A stretch of DNA of 64,000 bases. It comes from Tuctoria greenei (taxonomy: Eukaryota > Streptophyta > Magnoliopsida > Poales > Poaceae). Location: assembly GCA_036927565.1 (NCBI GenBank), contig JAYESD010000001.1:12710001-12774000 (forward strand), read 5' to 3'. The notes beneath the pieces are model-generated. The model was not told the DNA's origin, did no database searches, and saw only the letters and a list, made by a program, of their open reading frames with translations. Made by a program: the position numbers and the translations under genes. Shown here in pieces: positions 21,493 to 32,506 of the stretch. Positions within the stretch are counted from its first letter, which is position 1. Every line of letters begins with the position of its first letter.

Positions 21493-23442
21493 CTTGCATA
21501 CTTGGAGATGTTTGGCAAAGGTCAATGTTCCAATTACCAAGAAACACAAGTTGGGACCAAAGACAATAAATTGTGTCTTTCTAGGCTATGCTCATCGGAG
21601 CATCACATATAGATTTTTAGTAGTTAAATCTTAGGTACCTAAAATGCATGTTAGTACTATTATTGAATCTTGTGATACAACATTTCTTGAGAATATTTTT
21701 ACTATAAAAGATATGCATAGCACGATTATGATTTCTTCTGAAATTTGTCCTGAATACACCACAACTAGCGAGTTTGTTGATACACCGTTTGAGAGTGTCC
21801 CAGAGGAGGAACACAATGAAATAACTCAATCGAGTAAGAGATCACAAATTACAAAATCCTTCGATGATGATTTTATTGTGTACCTTGTGGACGATACTCC
21901 TAGATCTATAGCAGAGGCATACGCATCACCTGATGCAGATGATTGGAAAGAAGCAATTCATAGTGAGATAGACTCAATTCTCTCCAATGGAACCTGGGAG
22001 TTAACTGAACGTCCGTACAGGTGCAAACCAGTAGGCTGCAAGTGGGTGTTCAAGAAGAAGCTCAGGCCTGATGGTATTATTGAAAAGTACAAGGCGAGGC
22101 TAGTTGCAAAGGGTTATACTCAAAAGGAAGGTGAAAACTATTTTGACACTTATTCACCTGTTGCCAGAATGACGATAATTCGTGTACTACTTTCTTTGGC
22201 TGCCTCTTATGATCTAATCATCCATCAAATGGATGTGAAGATAGCTTTACTTAACACTAATTTCGAAAAGGAGATCTATATGGAACAACCTGATGGGTTC
22301 GTAGTAAAAGGTGAAGAGACAAAGATGTGAAAATTGTTGAAATCCTTGTATGGCCTGAAATAAGCACCTAAACAGTGACATGAGAAGTTCGACAATACAT
22401 TGACGTCTGTGGGATTTGTCATTAATGAGGCTGATCGGTGCGTGTACTATCGCCATGGTGGGGGCGATATCATTATATTATGCTTGTATGTGTATGATAT
22501 ACTCATTTTTGGCACGATATAATTTCTGAGGTCAAGTCCTTTCTATCAAAGTGTTTTGATATGTAAGATCTGGGAGAAGATAATGTTATATTAAACATTA
22601 AGCTAAATAAGGATGAGAGTGGAATTACTTTAAGTCAATCTCACTATGTTGAGAAAATCTTGAGCCGGTTCGGCTTTATGGATGGCAAGATTTCTCCAAC
22701 GCCTTATTATCCCAGTGTGATACTCAGAAAGAACAAGAATGAATCAAGAGATCAACTTAAATATTCTCAGATGATCGGTTCACTCATGTACTTAGCAAGC
22801 ACAACACGTCCTGATATTTCGTTTGTTGTGAGCAAACTCAGCAGGTTCATGTCAAACCCAGGTATAGAGCATTGGCATGCACTTGAAAGGGTTATGCGCT
22901 ACTTGAGAGGTACAATGAGTTATGGAATTCACTATACAAGGCATCCAGTCGTGCCTGAGGGTTATAGTGATTAGAATGGGATCTCTAATGTTGATGAACT
23001 CTATGCCACGAGTGAATATATGTTCACTCTAGCTGGTGGCGCTATATCATTGAGGCCTTGCAAACAAACTATTATGATGAGATCAACCATAGAAGCAGAA
23101 CTCACTGCTTTAGAGACAGCAATTGCAGAGGCAGAATAGCTGCAAGAGCTCTTGATGGATTTGCCTGTAGTTGAGAAACCATTGCCGACAATTCTTATGA
23201 ACTGTGACAATCAGACGGTGATTGCCAAAGTGACCAGTTCTAAAGATAACACAAAATCATCAAGACACGTCAAGAGATGTTTGAAATCTGCCAGGAAAAT
23301 GAGAAACTCCAGAGTTATTACTGTTTCGTACATACAAACAGATAAAAACCCGGCAGATCCCTTTACGAAGGATCTATCGCGTAATGTGATAAAAAGTGCA
23401 TCGAGGGAGATGTGTTTGAGACCCATTGATGTGACACCATAG
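21493..23442 (+). pseudogene. Copia integrase end, RT and RNase H of E4
   Basis: The integrase tail resumes with LHTWRCLAKVNVP (about 21495-21535). RT follows: ADDWKEAIHSEIDSIL, KPVGCKWVFKKKLRPDG, VARMTIIRVLLSLAAS, IHQMDVKIALLNTNFEKEIY (first catalytic Asp kept, about 22230). The active site box reads LYVYDIL at about 22484-22504, so YVDD has become YVYD. Stops occur at 22328, 22363, 22374, 22972 and 23138. RNase H shows IEAELTALETAIAEAE and MNCDNQTVIAKV (about 23200-23230), ending near NPADPFTKDLSR. Compared with the family about 50 residues of integrase are missing at the E5 junction. Confidence 0.88.
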
Positions 23443-23989
23443 TAGTAATCTAGCCTATGTGATCAGAGATCCGGTGAATTAGGACATGAGAAAATAAGCT
23501 AGTGGTTCACTGAGGAGAATACTTCCTTTAGACCCTCTCTATGTGAAGATGCACACTTGTACTCTCAAACTGTAAGGTAGGTTGGCGGTTTGCCTTAACA
23601 TGTTTCTGTTGGCTATGTGTAACAAAGATGCCATCCTACAGGGCAATCTTGAAAGAAACACACCTATATGAGCTCCGACTGTCTAATGTCGCACTCTGTG
23701 AGATTTGGGTGATCTCTGGAAAGCTCATAAAGAGACTAGTTAGTACGACACATATGCTCCACCCGCGGGGTAGACTATTGGTAGTCAAGTACTAGTAATG
23801 GTCTTTAGGTGAAGTCAGTTCACACAAAACTTGCAATTCAAAGCGTAGTCCATTGTTCAAGTTGTGAGCTGATGAAACTTGAGGATCTAGGCAGAAGTTC
23901 TACTTAACAGTCTCTACTGAAATACTAGTATATCAAACAAGGAACGAGAATGATCTCTCTTCTAATGGCTTTGAGATCTAGTGGGGGAT
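23443..23989 (+). other. 3' untranslated region and polypurine tract of E4
   Basis: No ORF is seen. The segment ends with GATCTAGTGGGGGAT directly before the 3' LTR, a classic copia polypurine tract (AGTGGGGGAT at 23980-23989). Confidence 0.85.
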
Positions 23990-24878
23990 TGTTAGATCTA
24001 ATGGGCTTGTCCTAACAGTAATTCATAAATAATTAATAGAAAATCTCATAGGCCCATTAGGGAAAGAGAGGGTGGTGTTGTATGGATAGTCATGCATAGT
24101 AACTGGAAGAGGAGCAACTCCTACATATAAGAGAGATTGTTCTTCCACTCATTGAGTGAGAGAGAACAGGAGAAGAGAGGGATGGCCCACGCGCACTCCT
24201 CCTCCTCCTCGCTCGCCGCACCATGCCCCGCCCTGCACACACGCGCGCGCGCATGTTCGTGTGAATTCAAGTCTCGAGCCAATCCCATATTTTATATTTT
24301 TGCAGAAAATTAAATTAGGCTTTGGGCTTTTGAATTTTGGGCTTCCAAGATTGAGTCTAAGTCGTTAGAGATGGACGCATCTACGACTGCAGAGTCAGAT
24401 CGGATGTGGATCCTCTGGGTCGCAACCGAATCGCCTCTGCAGGACTCTATAAACACTGGCGTCCACGGCAAGGCAAATCATTCCACGATCAGATCATTCC
24501 CATGTTTGCATTCCTTGCGTTGCCCTTTAGTATACCCCACCCCGAGCGCTGGCGTGCACCGACGATCAGGAGAGCAATTCTCCGGAACCGCTCGCCCTTG
24601 CGATCCTGCACTTGGAGGGGCGAATAAAGTTTTTAGAGAGCGATTCGCACGACTGCTCGCGTTCTTCATCCCGAATCGTCTACCAAGGAGATCAAGCACT
24701 GCGGTCCAACATCGTCACCAACGCCTGCAGCGGTTGTTCGTTGCCATCTCTAAAGCAATTTCTCCGGCTTCAAATCGGTACGCGATATTTCTCGTCCCGT
24801 CTATCTGCCCGTGTTGATCGCTGACGTTTATCATGTTCTTTCGAAATTGTTTAGCAAATTGCCTCGTATTTTCTAACA
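23990..24878 (+). repeat. 3' LTR of E4
   Basis: It begins TGTTAGATCTAATGGG and ends TATTTTCTAACA, followed by the target duplication GATTA. A TATA-like ACATATAAGAG lies at about 24123-24133. It is 889 bp versus 836 bp for the 5' LTR, and the two differ substantially by substitutions and small indels. Confidence 0.9.
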
Positions 24879-24947
24879 GATTATTGTTATATATTTGTTA
24901 GTCATCTTCAGACTTAATACATGGGCATACAAGTGCCTCGTATTTTC

Positions 24948-26907
24948 TACGTGCATATTTGATCTTCTTCTTGTCAAAGATGCCACTTTGGGAAGGACTC
25001 TTTGCATGAGAAGTGGAAGAATCAGGTTTGACAACATTTTTCTTAATAGAACATGTGCAAGTTGCAATAGTTGTCGAACTTACACCTTTGGAAGGTGTGC
25101 TTTCGGAGAAAGAGAAGTCACTTTGCTTGAGCGACTCAACTTGCAGTTCAAGAATCTTGTTAACTTTTGAAAAGTTAGCAAGTTCATCCTTGTTGCAACG
25201 TGTGAGTCTTCTAGATTTGAGTAAGTTTTCTTACTCAAGGCTAGCTCATGCTCAAGTGACTTGCTCTTCTCTCTTTCGAGCTCAAGGAGTTTCTCCACCT
25301 CTTGATACCTCTTCCTTTCACGAATGAGCATATCTTCTTGTCGGTTGACAAGCTCCTCCTTCTCAAAGATTTCATCCGACAACATTTTCATTTTCTTCAA
25401 TGTAGTTTTACTTAGTCCTTTAAACATCTCTTCATTTTCACTAGAGCTGTCAAAATCATCAATAGAGGAATTCAACGAGGGGGGAGTAAGTCGAACTTTT
25501 TTCTTTCCTTCTTTATCCATAAGATAAGTGTGATTTTGTCTCCCGTCCTCCCATGTTTGGGAAGAGCGTAGACCTCTTGGTGGGTTCCTTGATGGCAATG
25601 GTGGCCATCTCCTCTTCTTCATCGAAGGAGGACTCATCGTTTGAGTTACACTCCTTGCCAATATGCGCATGATGAGCTTGCCGCCTTTTTTCTAAAGATC
25701 TTCTTTTCTTGAGGCTTCGTTTCCTTCTTCCTCTTATTCTCTTCATAGGTGCAGTCAACCATAAAGTGACCATACTCACCACAGTTATAGAAAGTGCGTT
25801 GAGCTTTGGATTTTCCTTTCTCTTTGCTCTTCCCTTCATGTTAGTTGCTGCCATGTCTTCTTTTCATCATGCGCTTGAATTTCTTAATGAAGAGTACCAT
25901 CTCTTCATCATCTAGGTCAGCGCTCGCATCACTTGTATCTCCTTCTTCTTGAGCTTCACGAGTTTCCTTTCCTTTAGGCTTGCAGGTTGCTTTGAGAGCA
26001 ACTTCCTTCTCTTTGGAGGAGGTGAGCTCAGCTAGATCTTTGACGTATTGGGCTTCCTTCTCCATCATCTCATGGAGGAGGTGAGCTCAGCTAGATCTTT
26101 GACGTATTGGGTCAGTTTATGAAACCTGAGGCTTTCTCGGATCATTGAGCATAAGGTGACGTTTCTTGGTATAAAGGCTCTAATCATCCTTTTGACCACC
26201 TCATGGTCAGTCCACTTCTTGCTTCCATAGGCACAAATCTTGTTGATAATCGCCTTCATCCAATTTTACATGTCTTGAGGTGATTCGCCTTCCTCAATAG
26301 CAAATCTCCCCAACTCTCCTTCAAGCATCTCAATTTTGGCTTCTCGGACTGACTTATTTCCTTCATGTGCTGTTTTGAGTTTATCCCAGATTTCTTTTAT
26401 GCTTTCTAATCCGTCGATCTTGGTGAACTCCTCCCGGCTCAGTGATGAGGTGATCACTGCAACGGCTTGTGCGTTGTGGTGAATTTCTTGTTCTTGTTCT
26501 AAAGTGAGTTATTCGTCTGTATCCGGGATATCTACACCTGTACACACAATATGCCAAAAAATGGGATTCAAAGAGATTAGATGCATTTTCATATTATATT
26601 TCCACATGGTGTAGTCGTTTCTACCGAATTGCAGAGGCTTTCCCATGGGAATAGAAAGATAATGATTATTTGAGTTAAGACGATTGTAATTGTAAGGATA
26701 TCAGGAGTAATCGTGATGACCACTCCCCGTCGTATTCTCATCCTCTTTTCCCTTTTGGCTCAGAAGTTTCTTCCTCAGAAGTGCCTTCAGTTGACACACT
26801 TCTTCATCATCATGTGGATTTTCCCTCAGTACATTGAAGGCTTTTGTATCTTGCTCTTCCTTGATGTTGAGCACCTTTGGGATCTTGTTGTTCTTCTCAG
26901 AGTCCAT
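24948..26907 (-). pseudogene. SIRE-type gag of E6
   Basis: It begins MDSEKNNKIPKVLNIKEEQD (ATG at 26907). Next are the leader segment CQLKALLRKKLL, the DYTMWKYNMKMHLISLNP stretch (about 26580-26620), a UBN2-type part SLSREEFTKIDGLESIKEIW, a zinc-knuckle remnant FYNCGEYGHFMVDC (about 25755-25800, first Cys changed to Phe) and a C-terminal coiled coil. Stops lie at about 26700, 26508 and 26262. A 38-bp segment is duplicated (26017-26054 and 26074-26111). The homologous E9 gag shows the undisturbed order. Not functional. Confidence 0.85.
26017..26111. repeat. 38-bp direct duplication in E6 gag
   Basis: GGAGGAGGTGAGCTCAGCTA and the next 18 bp occur at 26017-26054 and again, identically as far as I can see, at 26074-26111. 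The second copy replaces sequence that is present in E9 gag. It looks like a local duplication with loss, after insertion or during reverse transcription. Confidence 0.85.
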
Positions 26908-26948
26908 TGATCTCTTGGAGCGGTGAGTCTCGTTGATGGAGAACCTGC

Positions 26949-26960
26949 TGTGATACCAAT
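26949..26960 (-). promoter_or_regulatory. Primer binding site of E6
   Basis: On the minus strand ATTGGTATCACAG follows the LTR end ...CCACATTCA, one base from the usual ATTGGTATCAGAG (tRNA-iMet). Confidence 0.8.
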
Positions 26961-28507
26961 TGAATGTGGCCTAGAGGGGGGGGATGAATAGGCTTTGAAA
27001 ATTTCCTGCACACTTAATCAAATGATCAAATTCTTGATAGACCATACTTGTCCAGTTGGATGTGCGGACTAGTCCGGTGTGCGAAATGTTTGTTGATTTG
27101 ACTAAGTGTTGGTTCATGATTTTAAACTTTATTGCAGCGGAAATGTGAACAACTGGTAAGATCACTTAAATTAACAATCAATGTTGTGAAGTTACACATG
27201 AAAAACAATTTGCAATTCAAGTTATAATATTGATCAACTATGTGCCCTAATCAATGAAAATGCAAGACAAGAAGCACACGAGACACAAATTTTACCGAGG
27301 TTCAATCTCACCAAAGAGATCTACTCCTCATTGAGGAAGCCCACACAAAGCCGGGTCTCTTCAAACCCTTTCTCTTGTCAAGTCACCACACAAGGCCGAC
27401 TTGATTCCACTATCACAGGTAATCACTGAGTTTATGGGGCAACCTCACACATTGAGGGCTCCCACAAGAATTACAATGAAAAGATGATCAAATACACTCA
27501 AAAATATTACAAAGAAGAGCACGAGTGTAAAGTGATCAAACCCCAAGAGCTCAAAGATGTGTGGATAGCGATCTCCCAACCCCAAATATGAATACTAAAT
27601 TGATTTTCACCTTCGAGGACTTTAAATGCATGGGGAGATGTGTTTTTGGGCTCTTGGGACAAGTGGCGGTGCTAGGGTTTGAGTTGTGAACAGTAGAATA
27701 CGTGAATTGTGTTTGTGGGGCCGTGAATCTCCTATTTATAGGGTTTTCAAAGAATTTACTGTTAGAGATCCCGACGACCGGACTAGTCCATACTGGGGAC
27801 CGGACTTGTCCGGTGTGCTGTGTAAAAGTCAGCGTGAAATGTGCAGCACACTAGAAACCCTAATTGTGTGAGATATACCGGACTAGTCCGGTTGGTGTCC
27901 GGACTTGTCTGGTGCCAAGTGAAATTGAACTTCAGAGAGTTGAACGGACTAGTCCGATACAAGAATGGACTTGTCCGGTGTTATGTGTTATTGAACATCA
28001 GAGAGTTCAACGGACTAGTCCTGTCCTGTGGACAGACTTGTCCGAAGTGTAGTGAAAAGGATTTACAGAGACTTAAATGGACAAGTCTAGTCCATGAATG
28101 GACTAATCCGGTGCACTATGTTATTTGGTTCCAGAAAGTTTATCGGACTAGTCTGTTCCATGGTCGGACTTGTCTGGTGCACAGTGTATTTGGACAACAG
28201 AGAGTTGAACGGACTAGTCCGGTGCTCAGTGAATTTTTAGGTGTTTTTAAGCCCTTACCCCTATGAAAACACTTGAGCTCTTGGGATGTGTCTCACAAAC
28301 ACATCCTATATATTTAAATCTACTTTGCGCTTCAGTTGTCAGTTGGCCTGATCTCTTTTGTACACCACTTAATTTTTTCACCTTTTTGAGTGCACCAAAC
28401 TGTCTCATTTAGCTTAACCTGCAGTCATCTCAACAATTTCATTAGGATCTCATTTGTTTGTCATCAATCATCCAAAACCCACAAGGGATTGCCTAGATGC
28501 ACTTTCA
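26961..28507 (-). repeat. 5' LTR of E6
   Basis: On the minus strand it starts TGAAAGTGCATCTAGGC and ends CCTCTAGGCCACATTCA, the SIRE/Opie-like termini of grasses. TATA box CTATAAATAG at 27732-27741. A CGGACTAGTCCG array occupies about 27775-28230, ending 35 bp from the TATA box. A further motif pair is at 27045-27082. Confidence 0.88.
27775..28230. repeat. CGGACTAGTCCG array in U3 of E6
   Basis: About 12-13 exact or near copies of the 12-bp self-complementary motif CGGACTAGTCCG (variants CGGACTTGTCCG, GGACTAATCCGG) occur in pairs. Pair members lie about 20 bp apart and pairs repeat about every 66 bp, with CAGAGAGTTCAAC-like spacer between. Confidence 0.9.
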
Positions 28508-29993
28508 TGAGCATTAGAAGTGTGAGTACAAGTGATTAAGTGATGTACGGAGTTGCATACACTCAAAAATGAAAAAGAGGAGAAAATGCGGAAAACTCGA
28601 AGAGTATAATTTAGGATTTAAAAATTATTTGCGTCGAGTTTAGCCTCATATAATGAGTGCGTTCAATGTGTCAAAGTGTTGAGAATCTCCTAAGAGCTCT
28701 TAGTACAAGTTAGAATAGATTGAGAGATGAGTTGAGGCAACCCTAAGGACTGGGTCAGACTTGTCCGGGCTGGAAGGCCAGACTAGTCAGGCCACATTGG
28801 ACTGATTCAATGTTAGGCGGACCAAGAGGTTCTGTGTAAGTTCAAACTTGTCCGTTTGGGGATGGACTAGTCTCTAATGAGTGTGTATGAGTTCTTCAAG
28901 GACTAAGTCTTGAAGGACCAGGCTAGTCTGTCCTGGGGCCAGACTAGTCCGCCTAATCAGACTAGTCTGTTTCTGACTGGAAAATAAGTTTTTGTGTGAG
29001 TTCGGACTAGTCCGTTTTGGATCAGACTAGTCTGTTGTAGACTTGGAGGTGGCTGCTAGGACTAAGTCCAAGATGGTCGGACTTGTCTGTCCTTTATGGT
29101 CGGACTAGTCCGGTGGACCAGACTTGTACGTTCTCATGTGGAACAAAATGTTTCATGTGAGATCATTGGTCCCCATAGACTGGACTAGTCCAGGGTCCAA
29201 GACCGGACTAGTCTGCAATTTTTCTGGTAGCAACGACTATTTGTTGGGACCCCTATACAAAGGAATCTTGGGGCCTCAAAGGCCCTCTCTCAAACCCTAG
29301 CACTGCCAAAGCCTTCCAAGAGCCCTCCTGGCCCTTTCTCTTTAATTCTTTGATTCATAAGAGCGAATCTTGAGGATTTGTGATATTTGGGAGAGAAGAG
29401 AGAAGGTTGTGATTTGACTTGAGGTCTTGGTTGATTCTCTCGGTTTGATTCATTGATTTGAGTTCGTGTAGGTGTTGATTCGTGATCTCTTTGAGCTGTA
29501 AGTTTGTGGAAGCCTCAGGTTATCAGTTACCCCACAAATCTTGTGATTTCCCCGTGGTTTAGTGGAAGAACAAGTCGTCCTTCGTGGTGGCTTGGGGCGG
29601 AAAGGGTTGAGCGAAACCCACCCTTTGTGGGCTCGTCAACGTTGATGTTGGCTTCTCCGTGAAGCTGAACCATGGGATAAATCTCGTGTCTTGTGATCTT
29701 GATTTATTTTACTTTCTTCGCTAGATCAACTTTAGGGTTCTTTACGTTCTTCACCTTAATCTTGCGATCCACCTAGATCTAGTGTTTTATTCTTCGTGCA
29801 TCTTCACCAATAGATTGCTAGGTTGTTATTCTACATAGTTCATTTCATAGATCATTGAGAAACTTCTCAAAATCTCACCTTTTGCGCATTATCCTTCTAT
29901 GATCAGACTATTCCGCACTCTGCTTACTGATTAGCTTTTATTAAGTTAAATTTTAGGTTTTCCGCCTATTCACCTCCCTCTAGGCAACTTTCA
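28508..29993 (+). repeat. 5' LTR of SIRE element E7, start missing
   Basis: The LTR ends CCTCTAGGCAACTTTCA, followed by a tRNA-iMet primer binding site. The first roughly 60-100 bp, with the usual TGAAAGTGCATCTAG start, are absent, and the LTR abuts the outer end of E6. A CGGACTAGTCCG array spans about 28745-29215. A degenerate TATA box CTATACAAAG lies at 29253-29262, 38 bp after the last motif. Confidence 0.82.
28745..29215. repeat. CGGACTAGTCCG array in U3 of E7
   Basis: About 16 exact or near copies occur, mostly as closely spaced pairs, including CGGACTAGTCCGTTTTGG near 29000 and GGTCGGACTAGTCCGGTGG near 29100. The copies are more diverged than in E9. Confidence 0.85.
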
Positions 29994-30008
29994 ATTGGTA
30001 ACAGAGCC
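29994..30008 (+). promoter_or_regulatory. Primer binding site of E7
   Basis: ATTGGTAACAGAGCC follows the LTR end TTTCA; one mismatch to the tRNA-iMet binding site ATTGGTATCAGAGCC. Confidence 0.85.
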
Positions 30009-30044
30009 AAACTCTCCCTAAAAGCTTAACCACCTGGAGAGGAG

Positions 30045-30242
30045 ATGGGGGAAAACATTGAGAAGGAGATGCCGATCATCTACAACACTGGCACCAGCGA
30101 GAACAACAGCAATGGCGAACAAGGATCCAATCCTTTGCCCGACAAGATCAGTGACACCACCAAGGGAAGGCCAAAGCCTCCTCCCTTCTATGGCGAGATC
30201 GAAGATGAAGATAAAGAAGTGAAGCACCTTACATACTATTGA
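30045..30242 (+). pseudogene. N-terminal gag fragment of E7, cut by E8
   Basis: The frame begins MGENIEKEMPIIYNTG and reaches GRPKPPPFYGEIED, which resembles the start of SIRE gag before the capsid-like part. At about 30243-30246 the Athila element E8 begins, so only 65 codons remain. The start codon lies 37 bp after the primer binding site. Confidence 0.7.
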
Positions 30243-30246
30243 TGAC

Positions 30247-31477
30247 TGTTATATACCAATTTTACCTGTCAATATAACTCAATTATGTGAAGGAAATATC
30301 ATTTCTTGCACACATCACCTTTCTATTTAACCTATTTCCACTTGTCCTTGGAGGAAGTAGTGCATGCAGGGATTTTATGCAGAATTGAAGTGAAACAAGG
30401 GGATGGATCCTATAAAATATTATTCCAGCCAATCGAGCGACACCATGTGTCACCACATGGATCAAAAGGCCCACAAACAGAAGTATCCGAGGCCATCCAA
30501 TGGTGTAGCACCAATATCAGTCAATGGGACCCACCTGACAGAGACTTGTAGGAAGCCCACCGCAAAAGGAGCCAAGACCAGGTTGGCTGACCCCCCTAGT
30601 CGGCAGACTAGGTCCTAGCGCCTTTCATGGTCAAACGCCACGTGTTGGCTCCTCTTGGCTTGAAGAAGTCATGGGTGACTGATTCACGCGTAATTGGTGG
30701 TGAGAACCGACTCTTATTTCCCCTATAGATATAGCCCCACACCTCACTTCACACACACACACACACACACCAAAAGTTGATAATAGAATACCACTCCAAA
30801 GGTTTAGAGTGTTCCTAGAGGCTGCCAAGTAGAAGGAGAGTGTGGTGGTAGTTTAGGAGAAGGAGGCTTGGGTTTGTCAAGTCCCTATTCTACACCCTTA
30901 TCCCTACAAAGGTGTACTCAAATCAAGTAATCCCTTTGTGAATTCAATTCAAGTTTGATTCTCAATTCATAGTAGTTTGCACAAGTAGTTACTTGTGGGT
31001 TCATTGCTTTAATTTATTAGAGGCTCTAGTTGTAGCTTAGTGTTCGAAACAACTAGAGTTGTGATTTAGAATGTAAGCATGGTGCTTAGGTTAGAAATCA
31101 CCAGTGAATATCTCGTAGACCCGCGGATTGAAGAGGTAGGAAGTAGGTGGTGACAGCCCTATCTGTCCTTCGTAATCCTCCATGTTCGGCTATGCCATAA
31201 GCTCTTGTCGGGAGTCGTCCTAGTATTGCTAGGGGTAAGCCTGTGCCCGGAGCAAACATCTTTCGCAAATTCTTTCGAATTAGAATCAATACTTTGAATT
31301 CCTCTCTCTTCTTTGCCTACAAAACAACTTGTGTCCTTAGGTCAATTAGTTCGTAAGATTACACACACATTCCCTGGATTCGATACCCTTGGAATACTCT
31401 CTTAAGGGGAAGTGCTACACGGCAGTTTCCGTGCGCTTGCGGATTTTTATCTTTGACATAAAAAATGTGAACAATCA
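30247..31477 (+). repeat. 5' LTR of E8
   Basis: It starts TGTTATATACCAATTTTACC and ends near ...GTGAACAATCA, just before the primer binding site. An (AC)n microsatellite lies at about 30749-30771. It has no CGGACTAGTCCG motifs. Confidence 0.8.
30749..30771. repeat. (AC)n microsatellite
   Basis: About 11 AC units in the E8 LTR. Confidence 0.9.
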
Positions 31478-31481
31478 TTTC

Positions 31482-31499
31482 TGGCGCTGTTGTCGGGGA
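31482..31499 (+). promoter_or_regulatory. Primer binding site of E8
   Basis: TGGCGCTGTTGTCGGGGA, close to the TGGCGCCGTTGCCGGGGA site of Athila elements (tRNA-Asp). Confidence 0.85.
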
Positions 31500-31584
31500 A
31501 TGGTTGCTGTTAATTTTTGAACCTTGTTCACCCTCGTATCTATCTTCTTATCTTATCTTCCCTTTTCTTACCACCACTACATAT

Positions 31585-32506
31585 ATGGAGCAGCCCACCA
31601 TTCTTTCATATTATTCCCCAAAGGGGAAGTTCTGTGAGCCACCGCCTTCGGCGGAACCCATTTGTTCTACTAGCTATGAACTTCGCCCTGGCTTTATAGC
31701 CATAGTTCGGGAGCAATCCTTCTTAGGAACAGATTGTGATAACCCTTACCACCATCTAAGAGAGTTCGAATAATTGTGTTCATGCCTTTTTATCAAGGGT
31801 ATGACACAATAGACTCTCAAATGGAAGTTGTTTCCTTTTTCCCTTAAGGAATAAGCCAAACAATGATACGACCATAATGTTGGGAAGACAAACAAAAACT
31901 GGATAGAATTACGAGACATATTTTGTCTTGATTTCTTTCCAATTGCCCGAGTTGTTTCCTTACGAAAGGAAGTACTATGCTTCTAGTAGATGGAGAAGGA
32001 ATCCATAGGTGCAGCTTGGGATAGATTTTCTCTTTTGAGAAATTCCGACCCAGATTTGTCTATCCCTGGTCCGTTGCTTTGCAACACTTCTGTATGGGAT
32101 TGAACAAAGAGCCTGCCCTACATCTTGACATTACAACTGGAGGATCTTTCCTCCATAAGACACCAGAAGAAGGCAAAGATCTTTTAGACCGAATTCTAGA
32201 AAATTCTTCCTTCATTATGGGTCTTAATGAGCCCCCTCAAGAGGAAGTAGTGTCAAGATTCGAGGATAAATCCATGGGCAAAGAAGAACCTATCTCTTGC
32301 CTATCTCAACCCTTGCCGGATGAATCCTCTCCTGAACCAAAAACGACGAAGGAAAAAGAAATTCAACCTTCAACGTTTCCCTTCCACTTTGAGGAAGAGA
32401 TATTTGAAGATTTTGAAAATACCACGAAGTACTATTGCCATAGGAAACCATCATTGTCATTAAGTCCACCTAACCCATCTGATGGTGTGTTCGTCCAACG
32501 GACGGT
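31585..32506 (+). pseudogene. Athila gag of E8
   Basis: It starts MEQPTILSYYSPKGKF (ATG at 31585). The capsid region reads NPYHHLREFE, stop, LCSCLFIKGMTQ, stop, TLKWKLFPFSL, then NWIELRDIFCLDFFP, a pattern typical of plant gypsy gag of the Athila group. A later frame (from 32079) holds GGSFLHKTPEEGKDLLDRIL and an acidic linker up to VFVQRTV, where E9 is inserted. Stops at 31771, 31804 and others inactivate it. Confidence 0.82.

Larger units (their letters stand above)
7207..24878 (+). mobile_element. E4: complete Ty1/copia element, interrupted by E5
   Basis: This is an LTR retrotransposon with LTRs at 7207-8042 and 23990-24878 and identical 5-bp target duplications GATTA at 7202-7206 and 24879-24883. 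The order is gag, protease, integrase, reverse transcriptase, RNase H, which defines copia. A Tat gypsy element (9881-21492) splits the integrase, and about 150 bp of E4 is missing at that junction. The LTRs differ at roughly one base in seven by eye and there are many stops, so this is an old insertion. No canonical tRNA-iMet primer binding site follows the 5' LTR. I cannot place the lineage within copia. Confidence 0.92.
24948..28507 (-). mobile_element. E6: truncated SIRE-type copia (5' LTR plus gag)
   Basis: Only the 5' LTR (26961-28507), primer binding site and gag are present; the rest beyond 24948 is lost. Gag and LTR are close relatives of E9. The break lies in the region corresponding to E9 position about 40165. 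Confidence 0.85.

Noticed and set aside
24156..24824. Open frames in the E4 3' LTR, up to 148 codons (also 7670-8077 in the 5' LTR)
   Set aside because: GC-rich R/U5 part of the LTR; the two LTR copies do not keep the same frame intact.
27841..28266. 141-codon frame rich in RTSLV/GLVR repeats; similar ones at 33467-33709 and 42979-43374
   Set aside because: They are translations of the CGGACTAGTCCG repeat array and have no protein-like conservation of their own.
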